Assembly: GCA_016715425.1 (NCBI GenBank) | Contig: JADKAC010000005.1 | Location: forward strand, 744,001 to 808,000 | From: Bacteroidota bacterium | GTDB lineage: Bacteria > Bacteroidota > Bacteroidia > Chitinophagales > BACL12 | Direction of reading: 5' to 3' | Length of the DNA stretch: 64,000 nucleotides | In this document: piece after piece, positions 29,514-39,195 of the stretch | Position numbering within the stretch: position 1 is the first letter of the stretch | Layout: each line of letters starts with the position of its first letter | Notes under the pieces: generated by a model | Databases searched by the model: none | What the model saw: the letters and a program-made list of their open reading frames with translations, nothing else | Told to the model about the DNA's origin: nothing | Translations under genes and position numbers: made by a program

Positions 29514-29671
29514 AATTCGTGATTATTTATAATTTTAGGTCAAATTTTGAGCGTGCAAATATAGGAATATTTTCAGCAAGCAATACGGGATAACTTACAA
29601 CCTAATCCTATCCGCTAGCATCATTCATAAAACATAAACAAAACATATATTAAACACACATTAGATTGAAT

Positions 29672-30488
29672 ATGAAACGTTTTACAATTATTACAGCTTT
29701 GCTTTTTAGTTCTTCTCTGATTTTTGCCCAAAATACAGCAACCGATTGGTTTAACTCTGCCTATGAAAAATATACAAAAGCAGATTATGTGGGTGCCGTT
29801 GCGGATTATACGGAATGCATTGCTTTAGCACCTGAGGATGCAGCTGCATATTTCAATAGAGGACTTGCCAATTACTACGGAGGGAAATTTGTCGCAGCAG
29901 TTGAAGACTTTGACAAGGTTACTAAAATCAATACCGGAGATTATGAGGCTTATTATTATAAAGGATATACGCTAGTTGATTTGAATAAGCTGGAGGAGGC
30001 TGTTCAGGCATACACAAGCGCTATATATTACAATACAGATTATGTAGAAGCTTATCTTGAAAGAGGTTTTACAAGATATTCACTTGGAAGATATACTGAA
30101 GCACTTGAAGATTTTAACACCACAATTCGCTTGGACGATTCTGAGAATGATGCATATTACAACCGTGGGCTTTGCTATCAAAAATTAGGCGATCCGGCAA
30201 AAGCAGCAATTGATTTTTAAAAAATGTACGGAGATAAATGCGAATGATGAAGATGCATGGTTCAACCTTGGTTTTAATCAGGTAGATTTAAAAAAGTATG
30301 AAGATGCAATTGCTTCTTACACAAAAGTTTTGGAATTGCATCCGGAAGCTAGTGATGCATATTATAATAGAGGCCTTGCTTACTATTATTTATATGATGA
30401 TGAAAATGCATGTTCAGATTGGAAACGTGCCATTGATTTGGGAGATACAGATGCTCAGCAGGATTACGACAATATTTGTAAAAAGTAA
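29672..30488 (+). CDS. secreted tetratricopeptide-repeat protein (one frameshift)
   Basis: Signal peptide (MKRFTIITALLFSSSLIFAQ) then about seven TPR units (AYFNRGLANYYGGKFVAAVE, AYYYKGYTLVDLNKLEEAVQ, DAWFNLGFNQVDLKKYEDAI, DAYYNRGLAYYYLYDDENAC). The frame stops at 30217-30219 because of one extra T in TTTTT (30214-30218). Removing it gives AAIDFKKCTEINANDEDAW, exactly continuing the TPR register, and a ~271-residue protein. The start is ATG 29672 rather than the TTG two codons upstream. TPR proteins are scaffolds; partner unknown. Isolated gene with its own terminator. Confidence 0.85.
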
Positions 30489-30510
30489 TTTTTTAAACAC
30501 GATTTTTACT

Positions 30511-30534
30511 AAAGCCGGTTTCTCCGGCTTTTTT
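30511..30534 (+). terminator. terminator of the TPR gene
   Basis: Stem AAAGCCGG / CCGGCTTT, loop TTTCT, then T run. Confidence 0.9.
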
Positions 30535-30553
30535 ACTAATCTTATCTCACAAT

Positions 30554-31300
30554 ATGAAATTTGTACTCGCATTCGTTGGTATTCTTTTATTAGTAGAAAA
30601 TAGCAGTGCGCAAGTGGCACCTGATTTTACCATAACTGATATAAATGGAGTAGAACACAATTTATATGAAAGACTCAATTCTGAACACACAGTAATTATC
30701 AATTTCTTTTTTTTGGGATGTACACCTTGTGAATATTATTTACCGGATTTGAAGCAGTTGAATATTGAATATGGTGCAGCTGCAGGAGGTGGCTTGGAAA
30801 TCTGGGTAATTAGTAAACAAGATGAATCTGCAGAACTTGCTGCATTTAATCTAGAAAATGATTACCCTTTTTATTTTTTTGGTGTAGATGGTGGAGGTTA
30901 TGATGTGGTGCAAGCCTTTGAAATAATTTACGATACTCTATTTTATCCCAATTACACAGTGGTTTGTCCTGATGCAAGCACCACCTTTGATATTTGGCCC
31001 GTTACCGATGGTATTTGGGAAATAGAATCCGTCATGTTGCAGTGTAATTATGATGTTGCAATAGAATCTGTTTCAAATTCCGATTTTAAGATTTACCCTA
31101 ATCCTGCAAGTACAATGATTCAGTTTGAGGGGGAAAATTTTGATAAGATTCGCATTTCAGAATTAAATGGAAGGATTTTATTTGAAACTGAATCCTCAAT
31201 AAATCAAATTGCAATTGAAAATCTGGAACCGGGAATGTATTTGTTTTCAGGATTTAAAAATAATCAGCAAATTATTACTTCACTCTTTATGAAAAAATAA
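30554..31300 (+). CDS. thioredoxin-fold (TlpA/AhpC-like) protein with T9SS sorting domain
   Basis: Signal peptide ~1-19 (ending SSAQ). Residues ~20-165 are a redoxin fold (APDFTITDINGVEHNLYE) with the dithiol motif CTPC (near residue 55). Residues ~172-248 are a T9SS type A sorting tail (FKIYPNPASTMIQFEG ... LFMKK). A CxxC redox protein delivered outside the cell rather than kept in the periplasm is uncommon. Possible roles are reducing or oxidising disulfides of surface proteins. Its own terminator follows. Confidence 0.82.
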   Translation: MKFVLAFVGILLLVENSSAQVAPDFTITDINGVEHNLYERLNSEHTVIINFFFLGCTPCEYYLPDLKQLNIEYGAAAGGGLEIWVISKQDESAELAAFNLENDYPFYFFGVDGGGYDVVQAFEIIYDTLFYPNYTVVCPDASTTFDIWPVTDGIWEIESVMLQCNYDVAIESVSNSDFKIYPNPASTMIQFEGENFDKIRISELNGRILFETESSINQIAIENLEPGMYLFSGFKNNQQIITSLFMKK

Positions 31301-31324
31301 AAGCCCCCGAAATCGGAGGCTTTT
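31299..31324. terminator. bidirectional terminator
   Basis: Stem AAAAGCCCCCGA / TCGGAGGCTTTT with one mismatch, between two convergent genes; A and T runs on both sides. Confidence 0.85.
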
Positions 31325-31342
31325 AAAAGATTTAATATTATT

Positions 31343-32248
31343 TTATTTAGACACTTTGAATTTGCCTGCAAAAATTTGTTCGCCGTTATTCATTAAGCGA
31401 AACATATATAATCCTGAAGCATAATTACTCACGTTAATTGCATTCATTTCAGGAGTTAGAGTAGTATAGTCAACTTTAGATCCGCTGATGTTATACACTT
31501 CCATCTCAACATTATAATCAAGTGGATTTAAAATGTTGATTACATCATAAGCCGGATTTGGATAAATATTCGGTTTTAAACCACTACCTGCAAGAAAATC
31601 AATGGATGATAAACCGGTAAGGGTCATATTATCTATATATAAGATACTTCCCGCAATAGCACCTGCAAAACTGCCTGATGATAAAAGAATAACCTGCATA
31701 GAATCAGGTGTGCCCGCTGTTGCAATTGGCACTTCAAACATCGTATAAGTTGATTTTTCTGTGGCATCGTTAAACTCGCCGCCACCAACTATTGTTCCGT
31801 CTTGAAATAATTGAACTCCAATACTCATCGTATCTCCTGGCGCTGGAAAATATTTATAATATCCAACCAATGCATCTGCAACTTCAGAAATTGCCATTCC
31901 GCCAATAACACCGGCTTCTAAGGTTAATGGATCAAATACAATTGTTCCAATAACTAAAGTGCCTGGAATAGTAAGTGGTGGCAAACCGGTAGCTACTAAT
32001 GTTTTGGTAGTAAGTTTTGCAGCAGCAGAACCTGACTGAACCGAAGCGGTTTCTTTTTCAACCACACGGTCAGCTAAACCAAGTGCAGCTCCAATAACAT
32101 CCGGGCTATCCCAACCCACAGGTTTTTCGCCGGTACCGATTACAAGTGGTAACCAGTCTTCCATATCTCCATTTGGAATTTGCTGTGCAATTCCGGAAAA
32201 TGGTAAATATGCTAATGCAGTAATTAATAATAGTAAACGACTTCTCAT
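31343..32248 (-). CDS. secreted protein with carbohydrate-binding-like jelly-roll and T9SS tail, 301 aa
   Basis: Signal peptide ~1-21 (ending GIAQ). The start of the mature part, IPNGDMEDWLP...PVGWDSPD, is typical of secreted Bacteroidota jelly-roll (PCMD/CBM-like) domains that open with NxDMExW. The C-terminal ~75 residues are a T9SS type A sorting domain (NIYPNPAYDVINIL ... FKVSK). It is thought to bind a glycan or surface ligand; none can be named. Confidence 0.78.
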   Translation of the reverse strand: MRSRLLLLITALAYLPFSGIAQQIPNGDMEDWLPLVIGTGEKPVGWDSPDVIGAALGLADRVVEKETASVQSGSAAAKLTTKTLVATGLPPLTIPGTLVIGTIVFDPLTLEAGVIGGMAISEVADALVGYYKYFPAPGDTMSIGVQLFQDGTIVGGGEFNDATEKSTYTMFEVPIATAGTPDSMQVILLSSGSFAGAIAGSILYIDNMTLTGLSSIDFLAGSGLKPNIYPNPAYDVINILNPLDYNVEMEVYNISGSKVDYTTLTPEMNAINVSNYASGLYMFRLMNNGEQIFAGKFKVSK

Positions 32249-32471
32249 AGTGTCAATTTTTTAAATGTTTTTGAATAGCACAAATATAAGGCAATGTAAA
32301 ACCATAATTATGTAATGATTTAAATCTTATGTGAATAATTTTTCAATTCAGAAACATATTTGTAAATCATCTTTGTAATAATGATTTTAATCAAATTTAA
32401 ATTAAAACACCTATTTAAACAGTTATGCCATAAACTTGTTAGAGTTAACTAAAACAAATATTTAAATAATT

Positions 32472-32942
32472 ATGAAAGTAAATGTAAATGATGTTGCTCC
32501 AAAATTCTCCTTGTATTCCAGTGAGAAAGAGTTAATAAACTTAGAAGATTTTAAAGGTCAAAAAGTATTGTTGTTATTTTTTCCGCAAGCGTTTACCGGC
32601 GTTTGTACAAAAGAAATGTGTGCGACGAGAGATGGTCTTGGTGCCTATGAAGATTTAGATGCTAAAGTGCTTGCAATTTCTGTGGATTCCGTAAATACAC
32701 TTGCAAAATTTAAAGAAGTTGAAAAACTAAATTTCTCTTTGCTATCTGATTTTAATAAAGAAGTGATTGAAATGTATGGCTGTGTGCATGAAACTTTTAA
32801 TCCGGGAATGAAAGGTGTTGCTAAAAGATCTGAATTTGTTATAGATCGTGAAGGAATTGTGCGCTATGCGAATGTGAAAGATTCACCTGCTGATTTTCCT
32901 GATTTTGATAAAATTAAAGAAGTATTAAAGTCCATCGATTAA
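32472..32942 (+). CDS. peroxiredoxin
   Basis: A 156-residue AhpC/TSA-family peroxidase. The peroxidatic Cys45 lies in FPQAFTGVCTKE, and a second Cys at position 50 is placed as the resolving Cys of PrxQ/BCP-type enzymes, though overall motif style is AhpE-like. It reduces H2O2 and organic peroxides, with electrons probably from thioredoxin. Cytosolic. A Nudix gene begins 3 bases after its stop on the same strand. Confidence 0.88.
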   Translation: MKVNVNDVAPKFSLYSSEKELINLEDFKGQKVLLLFFPQAFTGVCTKEMCATRDGLGAYEDLDAKVLAISVDSVNTLAKFKEVEKLNFSLLSDFNKEVIEMYGCVHETFNPGMKGVAKRSEFVIDREGIVRYANVKDSPADFPDFDKIKEVLKSID

Positions 32943-32945
32943 TTC

Positions 32946-33377
32946 GTGTTCACCATTCGGGTATATGGACTTTGGCTGCACAACAATAGTGTTTTACTAT
33001 CTAATGAATCAGTTAAAGGTGTACAAGTAATAAAATTTCCCGGAGGTGGACTTGAATTTGGTGAAGGAACAATAGATTGTTTAAAAAGAGAATTTATAGA
33101 AGAACTCGGATTAAAAATCCGGGTTCTTCGTCATTTATATACCACCGATTTTTTTGTGCAATCTTTTTTAAATGATCAACAGCAAGTAATTAGTATATAT
33201 TATTTGATTGAAGCGGAAGAGATATCAAACGACGGTTATAAAAATCTCCCTTTCAATGCAGAAAATAATCAAAGTTTTTTATGGAAACGTTGGGATGAAT
33301 TACAAGAAAAGGATTTGAATTTTCCAATTGATAAAGAAATATTACGTCGTATAAAATTTGGTGAAATACAGATTTAA
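32946..33377 (+). CDS. Nudix hydrolase
   Basis: A 143-residue Nudix protein; the box GGGLEFGEG...REFIEELGL (about residues 35-58) holds the catalytic REXXEE. It hydrolyses a nucleoside-diphosphate-linked compound; substrate unknown. GTG start at 32946, 3 bases after the peroxiredoxin stop, so the two are co-transcribed and could both serve oxidative-damage clean-up. Its 3' end overlaps the convergent lipoprotein gene by 4 bases. Confidence 0.85.
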   Translation: MFTIRVYGLWLHNNSVLLSNESVKGVQVIKFPGGGLEFGEGTIDCLKREFIEELGLKIRVLRHLYTTDFFVQSFLNDQQQVISIYYLIEAEEISNDGYKNLPFNAENNQSFLWKRWDELQEKDLNFPIDKEILRRIKFGEIQI

Positions 33378-35020
33378 TGTTCAATAGTTTTTTTTACTTG
33401 TTTTAAATTCAACATATTTAATGCATCCGGTTCCATACCTGTAATACCGGGTTTTACAAATCTGTAAACTTCATCATAATACAGTGGTACAATAGGCGCA
33501 TCCTGCATCATTACACTATCCATACTGCGATATAAAAGATTGCGTTTGTTCAAGTCTGTTTCAGCAACTGCTTGCTCAAATAATAAATCAAATTTCGGAT
33601 TACTATATCTTGCATAATTTGGTGGTGCACCTGATTTAGAATAAAATAATTGCAAGAAAGATTCTGCATCTCCATAATCAGCAATCCAGCTTCCACGAAA
33701 GAAAGCAGACTGTCGGTTTACTCGCATTTCACGAAGTATTCTCGGATCCACCGTTTCTATCCGAATTGCAATACCAATATGTTCTAATTTTTCCTTTATA
33801 AAAACAGCAATATCCTGATATTGATCTGTAGTATGCAACATGATTTCAGGTAAGCCAATTCCATTTTCAAAACCTGCTTCTTTAAATAATTGAATTGCTT
33901 TTGAAGGATTATAATTATAGCCAAAATGCTCATAAAAATATTGATGATATAAACTGGGCGGCACTATTCCATCTTCAGCAGGAATACCTCTTCCATTGCG
34001 CAGAAATAAAATTATTTCCTTACGGTTAATTGCATAGTTAATTGCTTGTCGTATTTTTTGAATTGTCAATGGATTCATCTGCATAATTGCAGCGGTGGAG
34101 TCCATAAGTATTGTGAGATATTCTACATTTAAATAAGGACCTTTTAATAATTGAAACTGCTTGGCATATTGTTCTTGCAATTGTCCGTCACCTGTTAACA
34201 CAGAGCGTTGTAAACTCACATCAATATCACTTACAAAATCCAATTCTCCATTCATAAATTTTAAAAATTCTGTTGACTTGTTGGAGATAAATTGAAAGTT
34301 AATTGCATCGAGATAGGGAAGTGGTTCACCTTTCAAATCTGTTTCAAAATAATTTGGATTTTTATGCATAATTAATAAATCTCCTTCCTTCCATTTTATA
34401 AGCATAAAAGGACCCGTGCCCACAGGATTACTACGGAAATCTTTGCCGTATTTTTCAATACCTTCTTTAGGTACAACACTACAATACGGAATACATAATC
34501 GTTGTAAAAAAGGAGAGAAAGGATGAATTAAATTAACGGCAAGTGTCGAATCATTCACCGCAATAAACGGTTGATTACTATTCACAATATTTTGAAACAC
34601 CCAATTGCCTCTTGCAGCTGTTTTCGGATCTAACAAACGATTAAATGAAAACACAAAGTCCTCAGCAGTTACTCTTCTTCCTTTATTATTTTCAAAACAG
34701 ATGTTGTCATGAAAAAATACGTCATTGCGTAAGTTAAATGTGTAGGTTTTTTCATCAGCGCTTAATGTCCATGATTTCGCAATACAAGGAATCACCTGTA
34801 AACCGGAATCCAATTGCACTAATCCGTTAAACATTTGATTTACTGCCCATGAATTTGGTTGGTCGCTTGCAAATGCAGGATCTAAAGAAGTTACCGGATT
34901 GGAAAGGTTGAGATTAAAAACTGTCTTCTCTGCTGCATCACTTTCACGTTTACAGGATTGCAAACAACAAACACTGAGTGCAAGAACTGCGAACAGTACT
35001 TTTATTAAATACTTAGACAA
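33374..35020 (-). CDS. peptide/oligopeptide ABC transporter substrate-binding lipoprotein (SBP_bac_5)
   Basis: A 548-residue lipoprotein (lipobox LQSC near residue 23) of the DppA/OppA family. The mature start DPAFASDQPNSWAVNQMFNGL and the later GRVTAEDFVFSFNRLLDPKT segment are family hallmarks. It captures peptides in the periplasm for an ABC importer. No permease or ATPase genes are nearby, so it is an orphan binding protein whose partners lie elsewhere. Confidence 0.88.
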   Translation of the reverse strand: MSKYLIKVLFAVLALSVCCLQSCKRESDAAEKTVFNLNLSNPVTSLDPAFASDQPNSWAVNQMFNGLVQLDSGLQVIPCIAKSWTLSADEKTYTFNLRNDVFFHDNICFENNKGRRVTAEDFVFSFNRLLDPKTAARGNWVFQNIVNSNQPFIAVNDSTLAVNLIHPFSPFLQRLCIPYCSVVPKEGIEKYGKDFRSNPVGTGPFMLIKWKEGDLLIMHKNPNYFETDLKGEPLPYLDAINFQFISNKSTEFLKFMNGELDFVSDIDVSLQRSVLTGDGQLQEQYAKQFQLLKGPYLNVEYLTILMDSTAAIMQMNPLTIQKIRQAINYAINRKEIILFLRNGRGIPAEDGIVPPSLYHQYFYEHFGYNYNPSKAIQLFKEAGFENGIGLPEIMLHTTDQYQDIAVFIKEKLEHIGIAIRIETVDPRILREMRVNRQSAFFRGSWIADYGDAESFLQLFYSKSGAPPNYARYSNPKFDLLFEQAVAETDLNKRNLLYRSMDSVMMQDAPIVPLYYDEVYRFVKPGITGMEPDALNMLNLKQVKKTIEH

Positions 35021-35244
35021 AATGCGTAAAGTTTAATTGAAAATAAAATTCAGGAAATAAAGATAATGTTTAAGCCAGTTTGATTGCCGAATTAATTGTG
35101 CATACAAAAAAAATATGCTTTGACCTAAACCGTTGGAAATTATCCACACTGAAAAAATATGCTGTTTAAAAGTTTATTCACTATGCTTAGTCTGCGGTAA
35201 AGCAATCGTTTAATTTTACCCTGTCGAAAAAATAGCTCAGACAA

Positions 35245-35925
35245 ATGAAGATAATCTATTACGGTCATTCATGTTTTTTAGTAGAAATATCAGGAAAGCA
35301 CTTGTTGTTTGATCCGTTTATTACACCTAATCCATTGGCAAAAGCAATTGATATAAATACTATTAAGGCAGATTTTATTTTACTGAGTCATGGACATTTA
35401 GATCATGTGGCAGATGTAATTGCAATACAAAAAAATACAAACGCTACTATCATTGGAAATTTTGAAGTAGTAACCTGGTTTCAAAAACATGGAATTGAAA
35501 ATTTTCATCCGATGAATATCGGCGGTCAATGGACTTTTGATTTTGGTGTTGTAAAAATGGTGCATGCAGCGCATTCCAGTTCAATGCCGGATGGCTCTTA
35601 CGGTGGTAATCCCGGAGGATTTATTATCACTTCCAAAGAAGCTACATTTTATTATGCAGGTGATACTGCACTTACACAGGACATGAAGTTGATTGGAAAA
35701 AATTATAAACTTGATTTAGCGTTTCTTCCGGTTGGCGATAATTTTACAATGGGTTATGCAGATGCAGTAATCGCATCGAAAATGATAAAATGCGATACCG
35801 TTATCGGAATGCATTACGATACTTTTGGTTATATTGAAATAGACCACAAAAAAGTAAAGAATAAATTTAAAGACGAAGAAATTAATTTACACTTAATTAA
35901 AATAGGAGAAACTTTTAACACCTGA
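35245..35925 (+). CDS. metal-dependent hydrolase, UPF0173/metallo-beta-lactamase fold
   Basis: A 226-residue MBL-fold protein of the UPF0173 (YtkL-like) family. Metal site SHGHLDH (residues ~51-57), further ligands in HAAHSS and YYAGDTAL, and GMHYDTFG near the end. Substrate unknown. One base upstream of parA, it probably leads the parAB-dapB operon. Confidence 0.88.
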   Translation: MKIIYYGHSCFLVEISGKHLLFDPFITPNPLAKAIDINTIKADFILLSHGHLDHVADVIAIQKNTNATIIGNFEVVTWFQKHGIENFHPMNIGGQWTFDFGVVKMVHAAHSSSMPDGSYGGNPGGFIITSKEATFYYAGDTALTQDMKLIGKNYKLDLAFLPVGDNFTMGYADAVIASKMIKCDTVIGMHYDTFGYIEIDHKKVKNKFKDEEINLHLIKIGETFNT

Positions 35926-35926
35926 T

Positions 35927-36742
35927 ATGGGAAAAATAATTGCGATAGCAAATCAAAAAGGCGGTGTTGGTAAAACCACAACCGCTATTAATCTGGCTGC
36001 AAGTCTTGCAGTTTTAGAATTCAAAACATTATTAGTGGATGCTGATCCGCAGGCCAATTCAACTTCCGGTATCGGTTTCGATCCTAAAGTGAATCGCACG
36101 AATATTTATGATTGCATGATTAATGAAAAAATAGCAAAAGATGCGGTGATTGATACAGCCACACCAAATTTATTTTTATTACCTGCTCACCTCGATTTGG
36201 TTGGAGCAGAAATAGAATTAATAAATCATCCCAATCGTGAAAAAATAATGGGTAAAGTGTTGGAAGAAATTAAAGATGATTTTGATTTTATACTCATTGA
36301 TTGTTCTCCTTCACTCGGCTTAATTACAGTGAATGCACTCGCAGCTGCGGACTCAGTATTGATTCCTGTGCAGTGCGAATATTTTGCATTGGAAGGATTG
36401 GGAAAATTATTGAATACAGTTAAAATTGTTCAAAACAGATTGAATAATGAATTGCAGATAGAAGGTATTTTACTCACGATGTATGATGTGCGTTTGCGTT
36501 TATCTAATCAAGTAGTAACAGAAGTAAAGCGTCATTTTCAGGATATGGTGTTTGATACAATTATACATCGCAACACTCGTTTGGGTGAGGCACCGAGTTT
36601 TGGAAAACCAGTAATTATGTATGATGCAGAATCTACCGGCGCAATTAATTACATGAATCTTGCACGGGAAATTTTACAAAATAACGGTAAGGTGGAAGTA
36701 ATTGAGAACAATGATTCGCTGTTAAATATTAGTCAGAATTGA
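35927..36742 (+). CDS. parA: chromosome-partitioning ATPase ParA (Soj)
   Basis: A 271-residue ATPase with deviant Walker A KGGVGKTTT at residues 10-18, ADPQANSTSG and the Walker B region FILIDCSPSLG. It drives segregation of parS-bound ParB during the cell cycle. parB follows after 14 bases. The order ParA-ParB-DUF5683-DapB is the standard Bacteroidota chromosomal arrangement. Confidence 0.95.
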   Translation: MGKIIAIANQKGGVGKTTTAINLAASLAVLEFKTLLVDADPQANSTSGIGFDPKVNRTNIYDCMINEKIAKDAVIDTATPNLFLLPAHLDLVGAEIELINHPNREKIMGKVLEEIKDDFDFILIDCSPSLGLITVNALAAADSVLIPVQCEYFALEGLGKLLNTVKIVQNRLNNELQIEGILLTMYDVRLRLSNQVVTEVKRHFQDMVFDTIIHRNTRLGEAPSFGKPVIMYDAESTGAINYMNLAREILQNNGKVEVIENNDSLLNISQN

Positions 36743-36756
36743 TTTCAAATAATTAC

Positions 36757-37644
36757 ATGAGCAAGCAAAAATCAGATTTAGGAAAAGGTATCAGAGCGCT
36801 TCTTGAAAACATGGAGTCGGATACTTCTTTGGATTTAGCTGCTCAGCAAAAATCAGACAGTGCGAGTACAAATTTTATAGCATTAGATCTGATTGAAATA
36901 AATCCATTTCAACCTCGTGCTGATTTTGATTCAGAAGCTTTGGAAGAACTCTCCGCTTCCATTAAAGTGCATGGTGTAATTCAGCCAATCACCGTGCGTA
37001 AATTAGATGATGGGAAATTTCAACTCATCAGTGGTGAACGCAGAGTTAGAGCTTCTAAACTTGCAGGATTAAATGAAGTGCCAGCTTATGTGCGCACTGC
37101 AAATGATCAGGAGATGTTGGAGATTGCACTTATCGAAAATATTCAGCGTGAAGATTTAAATGCAGTTGAAATTGCAATTCATTTAAGCAGATTATTAGAT
37201 GAATGTACTTTAACTCATGAGCAGTTGGCAAGTCGTGTTGGAAAAAGCAGAAGTACAGTAACTAATTTTTTGCGATTATTAAAATTGCCACCGGATATTC
37301 AAACCGGATTAAAAAAGAAAGAAGTTACTGTAGGTCATGCGAGGGCACTTATTAATTTAGAAGATCCGATTGGGCAAATTGCAATTTATAAGGAAGTGGT
37401 GAAAAAAGGTTTGTCCGTGCGTGAAACTGAAGATTTAGTGCGCACTTATCAAAAAAGAAAAATTAAACATCAAAAACCAGTTACCGGAAGTTTACCTTAT
37501 GCCCTCAAAAAATTGCAGGATGATCTTGCAACTCAATTAGGTACCCGTGTAATTGTAAAACGCAATTCACTTGGTAAAGGTGAAATTCATATTTCATTTT
37601 TTTCTGATGACGATTTGTTTCGTATAAAAGATCTGATGGATTAG
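36757..37644 (+). CDS. parB: chromosome-partitioning protein ParB (Spo0J)
   Basis: 295 residues from ATG 36757 (MSKQKSDLGKGIRALL), the normal ParB start; an upstream TTG at 36739 would overlap parA and is less likely. N-terminal CTP-binding ParB domain with ISGERRVRASKLAG and ENIQREDLN, central HTH (LASRVGKSRSTVTNFLRLL) for parS binding, C-terminal dimerisation region. I did not find a clear parS 16-mer in the window. Confidence 0.94.
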   Translation: MSKQKSDLGKGIRALLENMESDTSLDLAAQQKSDSASTNFIALDLIEINPFQPRADFDSEALEELSASIKVHGVIQPITVRKLDDGKFQLISGERRVRASKLAGLNEVPAYVRTANDQEMLEIALIENIQREDLNAVEIAIHLSRLLDECTLTHEQLASRVGKSRSTVTNFLRLLKLPPDIQTGLKKKEVTVGHARALINLEDPIGQIAIYKEVVKKGLSVRETEDLVRTYQKRKIKHQKPVTGSLPYALKKLQDDLATQLGTRVIVKRNSLGKGEIHISFFSDDDLFRIKDLMD

Positions 37645-37658
37645 ATTTACTTCTGTAA

Positions 37659-38282
37659 ATGTCTCGAGTAATTATATTTTTCTGTTTAATTTTTCCTGTA
37701 CATGCTTTTGCGCAGGAATCGGATTCTTTACAGGCATCTGTAACGGATACTGTAGAATTTAAAATGGATACGATAGGCATTGTTACACAAAAAAGTTTTT
37801 GGAATGATGATCCACATTCTCCAACTAAAGCAGCGTTGCTAAGTTTGGTGCCCGGTATGGGACAAGCATACAATAAAAAATACTGGAAAATACCCATCGT
37901 ATATGCAGGGCTTGGTGTTTCTGGATATGCTATTTGGTTTAATGCATATTATTATAATGATATAAAAGATGCATATTTAATTAGAACAGATGGGGATTCT
38001 ACAACCACAGATGATTATGTGGTAACCATACCTTCTGAAACTTCTTTATTGCAATATGCCGAGTATTATAAAAAAAATCTGGACCTGTCTGTTGTTATTT
38101 TTTCTGCGGTTTATATTTTAAATATTGTGGATGCAGTGGTGGATGCGCATTTGTTTTCTTTTGATATTTCTGATGATCTCAGTTTACAATTAAAACCTTA
38201 CTATAATTTACCGTTGTATGCATCCAATGATTTCAGAAATTCAAATGCGTATGGTGTCAAACTTAAATTTACTATCAAATGA
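37659..38282 (+). CDS. DUF5683 domain membrane protein
   Basis: 207 residues; signal peptide (ending HAFAQ), then the DUF5683 hallmark HSPTKAALLSLVPGMGQAYN followed by KKYWKIPIVYAGLGVSGYAI, and a second hydrophobic segment near 140-165. Function unknown; consistently found between parB and dapB in Bacteroidota. Overlaps dapB by 4 bases (ATGA). Confidence 0.88.
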   Translation: MSRVIIFFCLIFPVHAFAQESDSLQASVTDTVEFKMDTIGIVTQKSFWNDDPHSPTKAALLSLVPGMGQAYNKKYWKIPIVYAGLGVSGYAIWFNAYYYNDIKDAYLIRTDGDSTTTDDYVVTIPSETSLLQYAEYYKKNLDLSVVIFSAVYILNIVDAVVDAHLFSFDISDDLSLQLKPYYNLPLYASNDFRNSNAYGVKLKFTIK

Positions 38283-39001
38283 AAGTAGCGCTTATCGGTT
38301 ATGGTAAAATGGGAAAGTCTATCGAAGAAATCCTGAACCAACAGAATGATACGGTAGTACTTAAAATTGGAAGTGGTAATATAGATGATCTCACTAAAAG
38401 TAATTTGCAACAAGCGGATGTTGCAATTGAATTTACAGCGCCACATTTAGCGGTGCAACATATTCAATTATGTGTGGAAGCAGGTGTGCCTGTTGTTTGT
38501 GGAACTACAGGTTGGTCAGCAGATTTAAATACCATTACTAAATATTGCAATGCGCATAATAGTAAATTAGTACATGCACCAAATTTTAGTATTGGTGTAA
38601 ATTTATTTTTTGAAATAAATAAAATTGTTGCTGCAATGTTTTCATCTCATCCGGATTATAAATTATCAATTACTGAAATTCATCATACTGAAAAAAAAGA
38701 TGCACCCAGTGGCACTGCAATTCAGTTGGCAAATATTATTATGCAATCAAATCCGATTTTTAAATCGTGGGTAAATAATAGTTCTGAAATAAATTCAGAA
38801 ATTCCAATTACATCCATTCGTGAACAAGGAGTTCCGGGAACACATAGCATAGAATATGATTCGGCGGTTGATACAATATCACTTACACATGTTGCTAAAT
38901 CAAGATACGGATTTGCAAGTGGTGCGGTGCTGGCAGCAAAATGGTTGTTACAACAACCATCCGGTGTTTACACAATGCGTGATGTTTTAAAATTGCATTA
39001 A
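38279..39001 (+). CDS. dapB: 4-hydroxy-tetrahydrodipicolinate reductase
   Basis: A 240-residue enzyme of the lysine/diaminopimelate pathway, which supplies the peptidoglycan cross-link. NAD(P) loop LIGYGKMG (residues ~4-11), catalytic EIHHTEKKDAPSGTA near 131-145. Last gene of the par operon; the lepB gene often found next in Bacteroidota is absent. Confidence 0.94.
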   Translation: MKVALIGYGKMGKSIEEILNQQNDTVVLKIGSGNIDDLTKSNLQQADVAIEFTAPHLAVQHIQLCVEAGVPVVCGTTGWSADLNTITKYCNAHNSKLVHAPNFSIGVNLFFEINKIVAAMFSSHPDYKLSITEIHHTEKKDAPSGTAIQLANIIMQSNPIFKSWVNNSSEINSEIPITSIREQGVPGTHSIEYDSAVDTISLTHVAKSRYGFASGAVLAAKWLLQQPSGVYTMRDVLKLH

Positions 39002-39195
39002 TCACATTTCATCTTATCTGCGTTGTAATACAAAATTTTTAAAAGAAAAATAAAATCAGCTTTCAGTTTTTAATTATTGTTCTGAATACTATTTTCCTAA
39101 CAACATTTTTTGAATAAGTAGTTTTTTATTTCCTGTTTAAATTGGAAGTTTTGTAAATCATTTATTCATTGCAAAAAAAAATTATAATCACCAAC

